Positions 1 to 7,432 of a stretch of DNA of 64,000 bases are shown here, piece after piece. The notes below the pieces were generated by a model. That model ran no database searches. It had not been told where the DNA came from and was given only the letters and a program-made list of their open reading frames with translations. Every line of letters starts with the position of its first letter. Position 1 is the first letter of the stretch. Source of the DNA: Micromonospora sediminicola. GTDB taxonomy: Bacteria; Actinomycetota; Actinomycetes; Mycobacteriales; Micromonosporaceae. The DNA lies in assembly GCF_900089585.1 (NCBI RefSeq), contig NZ_FLRH01000003.1:977001-1041000 (forward strand), written 5' to 3'. The position numbers and the translations under genes were made by a program.

Positions 1-170
1 TGCTCCTCCCGGGTCACCTGGGCCGACCCGGGAGCGAGCGTCACGAACCAGTGCCCGGTGCGGTTGCCGTCGGTCAGGTCGATCTGCAGGGTCCCGGCTA
101 TCGGGCTGCGCAGGACGGACGCGGCCCGCGCCGGCAACGACGCGAAGAACCGCTCGGTCGCCTCACTCAC
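1..170 (-). CDS. SCP2 sterol-binding domain protein (partial, N-terminus only)
   Basis: Only the first 56 codons are in the window; the gene runs off the left edge. Read from a GTG at 170, the product begins MSEATERFFASLPAR and continues with a strand-rich stretch (GTLQIDLTDG, then HWFVTLAPG), the pattern of SCP2-type lipid-carrier domains in small actinobacterial proteins. In this family the domain is a hydrophobic-ligand pocket; no substrate can be inferred here. The assignment rests on a short fragment and is moderate. Confidence 0.6.
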   Translation of the reverse strand, partial: MSEATERFFASLPARAASVLRSPIAGTLQIDLTDGNRTGHWFVTLAPGSAQVTREE

Positions 171-249
171 ATCCGAATGGTAGGCAGCCTAAGGACATAT
201 CGGGACGAGATCGGCTCTCAGGGCAGAATGGACAACCCGGGCGGGTTGT

Positions 250-612
250 TCAGTAGACGAGGGCCTGCGCGCCCTCGGTCATGGCTTCCTCGACGAAGAC
301 CGCCGCGCCCGCGATCCGCACGCCGGGGATCACGTCGTCCGTGCCGATGTCGCGGCGGGCGGCGCACTGGGTGCAGGCCGTCACCCGGCCGGTGGTCAGG
401 ATGACGTGCAGCAGCTCACCCAGCGGCGCGGAGTGCGGCAGCTCGAACGACTCGGCCCGCCCGGGCAGCGCGAACCAGGTCGACTCGCCGGTGAGCCAGA
501 GCGACACCTCCACCCCCGCCGCGGCGGCGGTGGCGGCGACGGTGAACGCCTGGGCACAGCGTTCCGGGGCGTCCGCGCCCGCGGTGGCCTTGACGACGAG
601 AGTGCGCGCCAT
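250..612 (-). CDS. DsrE family protein
   Basis: A 120-residue soluble protein read from the ATG at 612; an in-frame ATG at 624 would add four residues. It starts with a beta strand (MARTLVVKATAG), followed by a helix rich in Ala, a second strand ending in WLTGE, and a C-terminal CTQC-containing segment before VEEAMTEGAQALVY. This is the compact Rossmann-like fold of DsrE/DsrF proteins, some of which carry persulfide sulfur on a cysteine. The two cysteines of CTQC are candidates, but a sulfur-relay role is only inferred. It is divergently arranged with the small membrane protein gene at 628, about 15 bp away. Confidence 0.75.
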   Translation of the reverse strand: MARTLVVKATAGADAPERCAQAFTVAATAAAAGVEVSLWLTGESTWFALPGRAESFELPHSAPLGELLHVILTTGRVTACTQCAARRDIGTDDVIPGVRIAGAAVFVEEAMTEGAQALVY

Positions 613-627
613 GGCACCCAGCATAGG

Positions 628-741
628 ATGGCCCGGATGGTTACCGAGATCGGGTTCGTCAGCCTGCTGGTCGCCGGCCTGGGCGCGCTCGCCGGTGGCC
701 TGGTCTATGTCGCTGTGCGTATCGCAAGAGGTAAGTGGTGA
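628..741 (+). CDS. small single-pass membrane protein (about 37 aa)
   Basis: A tiny gene encoding MARMVTEIGFVSLLV, a Gly/Ala-rich hydrophobic helix, then YVAVRIARGKW. It has one predicted transmembrane segment (about residues 8-29) and a short basic tail. The ATG at 637 is an equally possible start (34 aa). The TGA at 739-741 lies 4 bp before the nitrobindin start, which suggests co-transcription. The conserved-looking hydrophobic helix, the basic C-terminus and the tight spacing support a real gene. Function is unknown. Confidence 0.6.
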   Translation: MARMVTEIGFVSLLVAGLGALAGGLVYVAVRIARGKW

Positions 742-745
742 ATCT

Positions 746-1333
746 GTGAGTGAGAATCCGCTTCAGCCGCCGTGGCTGAACGCGCCGCCGGTCGACCCGT
801 ACCCGTACGAGGAGAGCCACGACCTGCGTGTCGGTCCGAAGCTGCACCGGAGCCTGGACGGGCTGCTGCCGTACGTCGGGGTGTGGCGCGGGCGGGGCCG
901 GGGCGGGTTCCCGACGATCGAGGACTTCGACTTCGCGCAGGAGATCCGGATCAGCCACGACGGCCGGCCGTTCCTGTTCTACGAGTCGCGGGCCTGGATC
1001 CTGGACGAGCAGAGCCGTCCGGTCCGCCCGGCCGGTCGCGAGGTGGGCTGGTGGCGTCCGGTGATGGACGGCGACCGGGTCACCGACGAGCTGGAGGCGT
1101 TGATGACCACGCCGACCGGCGTGATGGAGCTGCACATCGGCAAGCGCAAGGGCACCCAGATCGAGTTCGCCACCGACGCGGTCGTCCGCACGGCCACGGC
1201 GAAGGAGGTCACCGCCGGCGCCCGCCTCTTCGGCATCGTCGAGGGCGCTTTGCTCTACGCCCAGGAGATGGCCGCCGTGGGCCAGCCCCTCAGCCCGCAC
1301 CTCTCCGCCCGCCTCACCCGGGTGGCCGGCTGA
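746..1333 (+). CDS. nitrobindin-family heme-binding beta-barrel protein (DUF1794/THAP4-like)
   Basis: A 195-residue cytosolic protein from a GTG at 746. The barrel signature GVWRGRGRGGFPTIEDF is near residue 45, followed by alternating strands (PFLFYESRAW, GWWRPV, VMELHIGKRKG). Nitrobindins are ten-stranded barrels that bind ferric heme and react with NO or peroxynitrite. The His in SPHLSARLTR near the C-terminus is at the position of the proximal heme ligand. The last 20 bp overlap the end of the convergent aminotransferase gene. The start was chosen because it follows the small membrane protein closely and gives the usual family length. Confidence 0.85.
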   Translation: MSENPLQPPWLNAPPVDPYPYEESHDLRVGPKLHRSLDGLLPYVGVWRGRGRGGFPTIEDFDFAQEIRISHDGRPFLFYESRAWILDEQSRPVRPAGREVGWWRPVMDGDRVTDELEALMTTPTGVMELHIGKRKGTQIEFATDAVVRTATAKEVTAGARLFGIVEGALLYAQEMAAVGQPLSPHLSARLTRVAG

Positions 1334-2261
1334 CCCCCGGTTCTGCGTCGATCAAGGAGTTCACGTCGGAGTCGATCTCTCCGCTGACGCGAACTCCTTG
1401 ATCACCGTGTGTCGGCGGGCTGGGGAAGCCCAGGAGGGTGAGCAGGCGGGGGGTCAGGGGGGAGCGGTTGCGCGGGGTTCCGTCCAGGGTGCGGACCTCC
1501 GCGAGGCCGCGCAGGGAGCTGGTCAGCCAGATCGCCTCGGCGTCGTGCAGGTCGGCCACCGTGGGCAGGTGCTCGCCGGCCCCCAGGCCCAGCTCGGCGG
1601 CCCGACTCAGCAGGTGGTGGGCGGTCACGCCGGGCAGCACGCCGGTCTCCGCGGCCGGGACCGTGCACAGCTCGCCGCCGCGCAGCCACACCACGTTGGC
1701 GGTGGGCCCCTCCAGCACGTAGCCGTCGGTCGAGAGCCAGAGCACGTCGTCCACGCCGGTCCGGCGCGCCCACCGCCGGGCGGCGGTGCTGAGCGCGTAC
1801 GAGGTGGACTTCACGCCGCTCGGCAGCCACCCCAGCTCCGGGCGGGAGCGCGCGGCCACCCCGAGCGGCAGCGTGGCCACCGTCACCCCGTCCCGACGGG
1901 CCCGTCGGGCGGACGCGGGCACCTCGCCGAGCGTCGCGTACACCGTGGGCGGTCCGCCGCCCTCCGGCCCCCGGGTGCAGACCAGCCGGAGCGCGCCCTC
2001 GGTCCGCGTGGGCCAGCCGGCGCACACCGCGTCCAGCAGCTCCACCAGCACCGCGACCGGGGGCAGCGGCAGGTCGATCGCCGCCGCGCCGGCGTGCAGC
2101 CGGTCCAGGTGGGCGTCGCGCAGCCAGGGCCGGCCGTCGCGCAGGTGCAGCGTCTCGAACAGGCCGTCGCCGTGCAGGACACCCCGGTCGTCGCCGCGCA
2201 GCACCGGCTCGCCGGCCGGCACCAGCCCTCGGCCGGGCACCGCCACCCGTGTCGCCTCCAC
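1314..2261 (-). CDS. class IV PLP aminotransferase / aminodeoxychorismate lyase-like
   Basis: A 315-residue fold-type IV PLP enzyme related to PabC (4-amino-4-deoxychorismate to p-aminobenzoate plus pyruvate, for folate) and to branched-chain aminotransferases. The N-terminal GVLHGDGLFETLHLRDG, the presumed Schiff-base Lys in SGVKSTSY and the PLP-phosphate region EGPTANVVW are all present. The sequence does not decide between lyase and transaminase. The last 30 or so codons read through a GATCAAGGAGTTC inverted repeat and look unlike the family, so the C-terminal tail is probably an extension created by repeat insertion. The gene ends inside the nitrobindin gene. Confidence 0.8.
   Translation of the reverse strand: MEATRVAVPGRGLVPAGEPVLRGDDRGVLHGDGLFETLHLRDGRPWLRDAHLDRLHAGAAAIDLPLPPVAVLVELLDAVCAGWPTRTEGALRLVCTRGPEGGGPPTVYATLGEVPASARRARRDGVTVATLPLGVAARSRPELGWLPSGVKSTSYALSTAARRWARRTGVDDVLWLSTDGYVLEGPTANVVWLRGGELCTVPAAETGVLPGVTAHHLLSRAAELGLGAGEHLPTVADLHDAEAIWLTSSLRGLAEVRTLDGTPRNRSPLTPRLLTLLGFPSPPTHGDQGVRVSGEIDSDVNSLIDAEPGVSRPPG
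1350..1403. repeat. hairpin repeat with 13-bp arms
   Basis: GATCAAGGAGTTC (1350-1362) pairs perfectly with GAACTCCTTGATC (1391-1403) across a 28-nt loop. It lies inside the 3' end of the class IV aminotransferase gene and just past the nitrobindin stop. Its arms resemble the GATCTTGG hairpins at 22.9, 23.0 and 46.0 kb. It could also act as a bidirectional terminator between the convergent genes. Confidence 0.75.
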
Positions 2262-2328
2262 GGGCGCAGCGTAGTGGCGTACCTCGCGGCGAGCGGGACC
2301 GACGCGGCGGCCGAACTATGATCGGACG

Positions 2329-2760
2329 GTGTCCGAATCCTCCCTCGCGGAAATGCTCCGCTCGCGCGGGCTGCGGCTGACGGCGCAGCGGCAGCTGATC
2401 CTCCAGGCCGTCCTCGATCTGGGGCACGCCACCCCGGAGCAGGTGCACACGGCGGTCCGGGAGGTGGCGGCCGGGGTCAACATCACCACCATCTACCGCA
2501 CGCTGGAACTGCTGGAACGGCTCGGCCTGGTCACGCACACCCACCTCTCGCACGGCTCGCCGACCTATCACGCGGCCGGCGAGCACCAGCACGTGCACCT
2601 GGTGTGCCGGGAGTGCGGGGCGATCGACGAGATCTCCCCGGAGATGCTCCGACCGCTCGCCGACCAGTTGGCCGGGCAGCGCGGGTTCCAGGTCGACATC
2701 GGGCACGTCGCGCTCTTCGGGGTCTGCGGTCGGTGCGCACAGGACGGGGACAACAAATGA
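2329..2760 (+). CDS. nur: Fur-family nickel-responsive regulator Nur
   Basis: A 143-residue Fur-family repressor with an N-terminal winged helix (ITTIYRTLELLERLGLV) and a C-terminal dimerisation domain. From what I recall of Streptomyces Nur, the nickel site is H33/H86/H88/H90 and the second metal site is H70/H72/H126. All seven histidines fall at exactly these positions here. Structural zinc cysteine pairs are also present (C93xxC96, C133xxC136). Nur represses nickel uptake genes and an Fe superoxide dismutase when nickel is sufficient. The GTG start gives the expected length. The stop overlaps the ygfZ start as ATGA, so the two are co-transcribed. Confidence 0.82.
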   Translation: MSESSLAEMLRSRGLRLTAQRQLILQAVLDLGHATPEQVHTAVREVAAGVNITTIYRTLELLERLGLVTHTHLSHGSPTYHAAGEHQHVHLVCRECGAIDEISPEMLRPLADQLAGQRGFQVDIGHVALFGVCGRCAQDGDNK

Positions 2761-3869
2761 TCGACATCGCGGGCGCGGTGGCCGCCGACGCCATCGACGA
2801 GGAGACCCGGGACCAGCCCGAGCCGGCCCACCGGGCGGCCGGGGTCGGGCCGGTCGCCGCCCACTACGGCGACCCGATGCGCGAGCAGCGCGCGCTGGCC
2901 ACCGGCGTCGGGCTGGTGGACCGCTCGCACCGGGGCGTGATCGCCGTGCCGGGCGAGGAGCGGATCGGCTGGCTGCACACGCTCACCAGCCAGCACCTGG
3001 CCGCGCTGGCCCCCTGGCAGGGCACCGAGCTGCTGGTGCTCTCGCCGCACGGGCACGTCGAGCAGCACGCGATGGTCGCCGACGACGGCGAGACCACCTG
3101 GCTGGACACCGAGCCGGGGACGACCGGCGGACTCCTGTCCTACCTGGAGCGGATGCGGTTCTTCAGCAAGGTCGACCCCCGCGACGCCACCGCCGACCAC
3201 GCGTTGCTCTCGCTGGTCGGCCCGGAGGCCGCCGGCGCGCTCGACACGCTGGGCGTCACCGGGCTGGCCGCCCCCGACGTGATCGGGGTGCCGGGTCCGA
3301 AGTTCCGCTCCGGCGAGCTGCCCGCGCGGCCCTCCGTGGTGTACGACGTGAAGCCGCTGCCGGTGGGCGGGTGGGCCCGCCGGGTGGCGCTCGGCGTCGA
3401 CCTGCTGGTGCCCCGGCCGGCCATGGCACAGGTGGTGGCCGAGCTGCGGGGTGCCGGCGTGCCGGTGGCCGGGTTGTGGGCGTACGAGGCGATCCGGGTG
3501 GCCGCCCGGCGGGCCCGGGCCGGCGTGGACACCGACCACCGCACCATCCCCGCCGAGGTCGACCTGATCGCCCCGGCGGTGCACCTGGACAAGGGGTGCT
3601 ACCGGGGGCAGGAGACGGTGGCCCGGGTGCACAACCTGGGCCGGCCGCCCCGCCGGCTCGTGCTGCTGCACCTGGACGGCGTGGCCAGCGACCAGCCGCC
3701 GGTCGCCGGCACGCCGGTGACGGTCGACGGGCGGACCGTCGGCTTCGTCGGCACCGCGGTGCACCACTTCGAGTTGGGCCAGATCGCGCTCGCCGTGGTG
3801 AAGCGCAACACGCCCGACGACGCCCGTCTGATGGTGGGCGAGAGCGCGGCCGCCATCGACGCGGTGTAA
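2757..3869 (+). CDS. ygfZ: YgfZ/GcvT-domain folate-binding protein
   Basis: A 370-residue tetrahydrofolate-binding protein related to the T-protein of the glycine cleavage system. YgfZ proteins act in the cytosol in assembly or repair of certain iron-sulfur enzymes. The family hallmark DKGCYRGQETVARVHNLG, with its conserved Cys, is at about residues 279-296. The gene overlaps nur by 4 bp. Its TAA stop at 3867-3869 is supplied by the first bases (GTAAGG) of a downstream GGGCCC-type repeat element. Confidence 0.9.
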   Translation: MIDIAGAVAADAIDEETRDQPEPAHRAAGVGPVAAHYGDPMREQRALATGVGLVDRSHRGVIAVPGEERIGWLHTLTSQHLAALAPWQGTELLVLSPHGHVEQHAMVADDGETTWLDTEPGTTGGLLSYLERMRFFSKVDPRDATADHALLSLVGPEAAGALDTLGVTGLAAPDVIGVPGPKFRSGELPARPSVVYDVKPLPVGGWARRVALGVDLLVPRPAMAQVVAELRGAGVPVAGLWAYEAIRVAARRARAGVDTDHRTIPAEVDLIAPAVHLDKGCYRGQETVARVHNLGRPPRRLVLLHLDGVASDQPPVAGTPVTVDGRTVGFVGTAVHHFELGQIALAVVKRNTPDDARLMVGESAAAIDAV

Positions 3870-3922
3870 GGAAGGGCCCCCGCTTAACGCCTCCGGTAGA
3901 GGAAGGCTCCCTGCTTAACACC
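3866..3922. repeat. GGGCCC-type bipartite intergenic element, copy 1
   Basis: Two imperfect palindromic arms. The first is GTAAGGAAGGGCCCCC followed by GCTTAAC; the second starts GGAAGGCTCC and ends CTTAAC. They are separated by CTCCGGTAG. This copy has a decayed second arm that lacks GGGCCC. Related copies lie at 12784, 15129, 32230 and 38150. It begins within the ygfZ stop codon. Confidence 0.85.
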
Positions 3923-3980
3923 TCTAGCGCCGGAAAATCTTCGGTCGACCCGGCAGTGGGCGGGGGTCTAGGATCCGGGC

Positions 3981-4808
3981 ATGACGACAGGGACGTTGAT
4001 CACGGTTGCCCCCACCGGCGCGGAGTCGGCCAAGGCGGAGGTGCCGGCGCTGCCGGTGACGCTCGACGAGCTGGTGCTGACCGCCAAGGAGTGCGAGGCG
4101 CTCGGCGCGGCCGTGATCCACGTGCACATCCGCGACGACGAGGCGCGGCCCACGCTCGACCAGGGCCGGCTGCGGGCCACCGTGGCGGCGCTGCGGGAGA
4201 ACACCGACCTGATCGTGCAGCTCTCCTCCGGCGGCGCGGTGACCGATCCGGAGGCCGCCCGCCTCGCCGTGCTCGACGCCGGGCCGGACATGGCCTCCTG
4301 CACCATGGGCACCGTCAACTTCGGCGACGACGTCTTCCTCAACCGCTGGGAGTTCATCGTCGACCTGCACACCCGGATGCAGGAGCGGGGCGTCGTCCCC
4401 GAGTACGAGATCTTCGACCTCGGTCATCTCACCGCGTTGCAGCGGCTGCTCGGCAAGTACGGCCTGCCGCACGGCGGACACGTGCACGTGGACTTCGTCA
4501 TGGGTGTGCCGGGCGGCATGCCGGGCACCACCGCCACCCTGGTGGCGGCCCAGCAGATGCTGCGCGACCTGCCCGAGGGCACCACGTTCTCGGCCACCGG
4601 CATCGGGCGCAGCACCATCCCGGTGATGCTCTCCTCGCTGTCGACCGGCGGTCACCTCCGGGTCGGCATGGAGGACACGGTCACGTACGCCAAGGGTCGG
4701 CCGGTGGAGTCCAACATGCAGCTCGTCGCGCGCGCGGTCGGTTTCGCCCAGCTCGCCCAGCGCCCGCCGCTGACCACCGCCGAGGCCCGAACGCTGCTCG
4801 GCGTGTAA
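3981..4808 (+). CDS. 3-keto-5-aminohexanoate cleavage enzyme (BKACE) family protein
   Basis: A 275-residue TIM-barrel enzyme of the BKACE (formerly DUF849) family. These zinc enzymes condense a beta-keto acid with acetyl-CoA to give acetoacetate and an acyl-CoA. The metal ligands are visible as IHVHIRDD (H47 and H49) with a C-terminal Glu in VGMEDT. Other landmarks are VQLSSGGAVTD and ASCTMGTVNF. The substrate varies among subfamilies and cannot be read from context; no lysine-fermentation genes are nearby. It starts at an ATG 111 bp after ygfZ, with a repeat element between, so it is likely transcribed on its own. Confidence 0.88.
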   Translation: MTTGTLITVAPTGAESAKAEVPALPVTLDELVLTAKECEALGAAVIHVHIRDDEARPTLDQGRLRATVAALRENTDLIVQLSSGGAVTDPEAARLAVLDAGPDMASCTMGTVNFGDDVFLNRWEFIVDLHTRMQERGVVPEYEIFDLGHLTALQRLLGKYGLPHGGHVHVDFVMGVPGGMPGTTATLVAAQQMLRDLPEGTTFSATGIGRSTIPVMLSSLSTGGHLRVGMEDTVTYAKGRPVESNMQLVARAVGFAQLAQRPPLTTAEARTLLGV

Positions 4809-4875
4809 GTGGCACACGAGCACCCGCCCTTGTACGCCCGAGGCTGACGTCGCAGCTCACCCCCGTGTCGGACGG

Positions 4876-5862
4876 GTGCGCCCCGTCGGTACCGTCCATC
4901 TCGTGGGAAAGACGTACGAGGGCGGCGTGCCGCTCGCCGAGGTGGTCCGGTCCGGTTTCGTGGAGGGCGTCCACCGTGGCTCCGTGGTGGTGCTCGACGG
5001 CGCCGGCGCGCCGGTCGCCGGCGCCGGTGACGTCACCTCGCCGATCTTCCCCCGGTCGTCGAACAAGCCGATGCAGGCGGTCGGCATGCTCCGGGCCGGG
5101 CTGCCGCTGACCGACCCGGCCGACGTGGCACTGGTCGCCGCGAGTCACGCCGGGGAGGAGTTCCACCTCGAACGGGTCGCCGCCCTGCTGCGCCGCGCCG
5201 ACCTGACCGAGGAGGCGTTGCACTGCCCGCCGGAACTGCCGGTCGGCGAGGCCGCCCGGGAGGCGGTGCTGCGTGCCGGCGGCGGCCCGACGCGGGTGTC
5301 GATGAACTGCTCCGGCAAGCACAGCGGCATGCTGCTCACCTGCCTGGCCGCCGGGTGGCCGCTGGACGGCTACTGGCGGCCGGAGCACCCGCTCCAGCGG
5401 CGCCTGACCGCGACCGTGGAGGAGTTCACCGGGGAGCGGGCGGCGGCGGTCGGGGTGGACGGCTGCGGCGCGCCGGTGCTCGCCGTCTCGCTGACCGGGC
5501 TGGCGCGGGCCTTCCTGCGGCTGGTCACCGCCGAGCCGGGCACGGTGGAGCGGACCGTGGCGGACGCGATGCGGGCGTACCCGGAGCTGGTCGGCGGCAC
5601 CCAGGCGGACGACACCCGGCTGATGCGCGGCGTACCCGGGTTGCTGGCCAAGGTCGGCGCGGAGGGCGTCATCGCGGCGGCGGTCCCGGGCGTCGGCGCG
5701 GTCGCCCTGAAGATCGACGACGGCGCGTCCCGCCCTCGCATGCCGGTCCTGACCTCGGCGCTGCGTCGCCTGGACGTCGAGGCGCCGATCCTGACCGAGT
5801 ACACCGAGATCCCCCTGCTCGGCGGCGGCCTCCCGGTCGGCGCCGTCCGCCCCCTCTGGTAG
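4876..5862 (+). CDS. asparaginase (asparaginase II-type)
   Basis: A 328-residue protein of the asparaginase II superfamily (the Rhizobium-type thermolabile enzyme), distinct from E. coli AnsA/AnsB. Landmarks are SPIFPRSSNKPMQAV near residue 57, the MNCSGKHSGMLLTCL motif near residue 145, and GVDGCGAPV near residue 193. It is expected to hydrolyse L-asparagine to aspartate and ammonia in the cytosol. The GTG at 4876 was used; the GTG at 4903 (VGKTYEGG) is an in-frame alternative nine codons later. It lies 67 bp after the BKACE gene and may be co-transcribed with it. Confidence 0.88.
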   Translation: MRPVGTVHLVGKTYEGGVPLAEVVRSGFVEGVHRGSVVVLDGAGAPVAGAGDVTSPIFPRSSNKPMQAVGMLRAGLPLTDPADVALVAASHAGEEFHLERVAALLRRADLTEEALHCPPELPVGEAAREAVLRAGGGPTRVSMNCSGKHSGMLLTCLAAGWPLDGYWRPEHPLQRRLTATVEEFTGERAAAVGVDGCGAPVLAVSLTGLARAFLRLVTAEPGTVERTVADAMRAYPELVGGTQADDTRLMRGVPGLLAKVGAEGVIAAAVPGVGAVALKIDDGASRPRMPVLTSALRRLDVEAPILTEYTEIPLLGGGLPVGAVRPLW

Positions 5863-5923
5863 CCGCCCCTGCCGCCCCGCCCGGTTCGCCGGGGCGGCAG
5901 GTGCGCGATCGACGCGGGTGGGG

Positions 5924-6721
5924 TCAGGGCAGGAAGGACAGCAGGGCCTCGTTGACGGGGGCGGGGCGCTCCAGGGGAAGCAGGTGGCCGGCGTCGGGGA
6001 CGTCGGGGAGACGCGAGCCGTGAGGGGCCTCGTCGGCGATGCGGTCGGCCAGTCGGCGGATGTCCGCCAGATCGTCGGCCCCGGCCGCGGTCAGCACGGG
6101 CATGCGCAGCTCGCCCAGGCGGTCGATGGCCGGCGGGTCCAGCTCCTCCACCTCGATCGCGCTGAGCGCCTGCTCGGCGGCGAGCGCCCGACGGTCCATC
6201 TCCTCGGCGAACCGGATCAGCTCCGGGTCGACGTCGGCCGGCTCGCGGGTCGGGCCGACCACCCAGAACCGCACCTCCCCGGCGGCGGTGGCGGCGAAGT
6301 CCTCCGGGTCCACGTCGCCGACCAGGTCCTCCCAGAGCCGCTCGGTCTCCTCGGACCACTCGTTGCCGGAGACCGGGGCGCCGAGGAGGGCCACCGCGCT
6401 CACCCGCTCCGGGTGGGCCAGCGCGGTGTCCACCGCGACCCGGCCGCCGAACGAGCAGCCGACCAGCGCGGCGCGCTCGACGCCCAGCGCGTCCAGCAGG
6501 CCGACCAGGTCGTCGTGGTGGGCGAACGGGGTGGTCGGCAGCGTCGACTCGCCGTAGCCGCGCAGGTCCAGGGCGATCACCCGGTGCCGGGCGGCCAGCG
6601 CCGGCACCTGGCCGCGCCACATCCGCCGGTCCGCGATGCCGGCGTGCACCAGGACGACGACGCTGCCGCTGCCGGCCTCGTCGTACGCGATCTCGGCGCC
6701 GTTGACTTCGATCTTGGTCAC
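5924..6721 (-). CDS. alpha/beta hydrolase
   Basis: A 265-residue alpha/beta-hydrolase. The oxyanion segment VVLVHAGIADRRMW is near the N-terminus, the nucleophile elbow GCSFGG is near residue 90, and the catalytic His is in DAGHLLPLE. The start was taken at the GTG at 6721 (VTKIEVNGAEIAYDE), where homology to the family begins; an ATG at 6745 would add eight residues. The substrate is unknown. It is divergent from the XRE regulator and converges on the asparaginase gene. Confidence 0.82.
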   Translation of the reverse strand: MTKIEVNGAEIAYDEAGSGSVVVLVHAGIADRRMWRGQVPALAARHRVIALDLRGYGESTLPTTPFAHHDDLVGLLDALGVERAALVGCSFGGRVAVDTALAHPERVSAVALLGAPVSGNEWSEETERLWEDLVGDVDPEDFAATAAGEVRFWVVGPTREPADVDPELIRFAEEMDRRALAAEQALSAIEVEELDPPAIDRLGELRMPVLTAAGADDLADIRRLADRIADEAPHGSRLPDVPDAGHLLPLERPAPVNEALLSFLP

Positions 6722-6773
6722 GGGGGAACGGTACGGACCGGACACCGGGACCGCAACAACCTCCGGGTGACCT

Positions 6774-6826
6774 CGCTAACTCTGGCTAGCGTTTTGCTTG
6801 CAGCAGCTAGCAGGCCGCGTTAGCGT
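6774..6826 (+). promoter_or_regulatory. operator cluster and leaderless promoter of the XRE/HbhA-like operon
   Basis: The dyad CGCTAACTCTGGCTAGCG (6774-6791) is followed by GCTAGC (6806-6811) and GTTAGCG (6819-6825). The outer CGCTAAC and GTTAGCG are themselves an inverted pair. A -35-like TTGCAG (6798-6803), a 17-bp spacer and a -10-like TAGCGT (6821-6826) place transcription start at about 6833, the A of the regulator's ATG. A leaderless transcript is therefore likely. The repeated GCTA/TAGC half-sites overlapping the promoter suggest autoregulation by the downstream helix-turn-helix protein. Confidence 0.6.
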
Positions 6827-6832
6827 GGAGTC

Positions 6833-7432
6833 ATGGCCACCAGCAAGGACCTTCCCGATGTCGGCGGGTTCATTCGCGACCTGCGACGCAACGCGAAGAT
6901 CTCGCTGCGTCAGCTCGCCGAGCAGGCCGGGGTCAGCAACCCCTACCTGAGCCAGATCGAGCGCGGGCTGCGCAAGCCGAGCGCCGAGGTGCTCCAGCAG
7001 CTCGCCAGCGCGCTGCGGGTCTCCACCCCGGCCATGTACCTGCGGGCCGGACTGCTGGACGACAAGGAGGGGCAGGGCGTGCTCGCGGCGATCGCCGTCG
7101 ACCCCGAGCTGACCATGGCCCAGAAGCAGTCGCTCACCCAGATCTACGAGACGTTCCGCCGCGAGAACGCGCGCCTGGCCGAGGCGACCGGCGCCGACCG
7201 ACCGGCGGAACCCGCCGAGCCGGCGGCCGCCCCGGAGGCCCCGGCCACCGTCGCGCCGGCCGCGACCGGCCCCGTCACGCCGGAGGGCACCCCGACCGAG
7301 GCGGTCCTCGAGTCGGTCGCCGTCACCGAAGCGGGCCCCGCGCCCGCCCCGACCACCGCCGCCAACGAGCGCACGACCGCCCGCCGGGCGGCCCGGAAGG
7401 CCGCCGCCGCGGCCGAGGAGGAGCAGTCATGA
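6833..7432 (+). CDS. XRE-family helix-turn-helix regulator (Rv0474-like)
   Basis: A 199-residue regulator. Residues 10-70 form an XRE helix-turn-helix (ISLRQLAEQAGVSNPYLSQIERG). A helical segment follows, and from about residue 120 there is a long low-complexity Ala/Pro/Glu tail ending in a basic KAAAA stretch. Its place directly before an HbhA-like gene and a DUF2516 gene matches the order I recall for Rv0474-Rv0475-Rv0476 in M. tuberculosis. It overlaps the next gene by 4 bp (ATGA). Targets are unknown beyond the likely autoregulation at 6774-6826. Confidence 0.88.
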   Translation: MATSKDLPDVGGFIRDLRRNAKISLRQLAEQAGVSNPYLSQIERGLRKPSAEVLQQLASALRVSTPAMYLRAGLLDDKEGQGVLAAIAVDPELTMAQKQSLTQIYETFRRENARLAEATGADRPAEPAEPAAAPEAPATVAPAATGPVTPEGTPTEAVLESVAVTEAGPAPAPTTAANERTTARRAARKAAAAAEEEQS

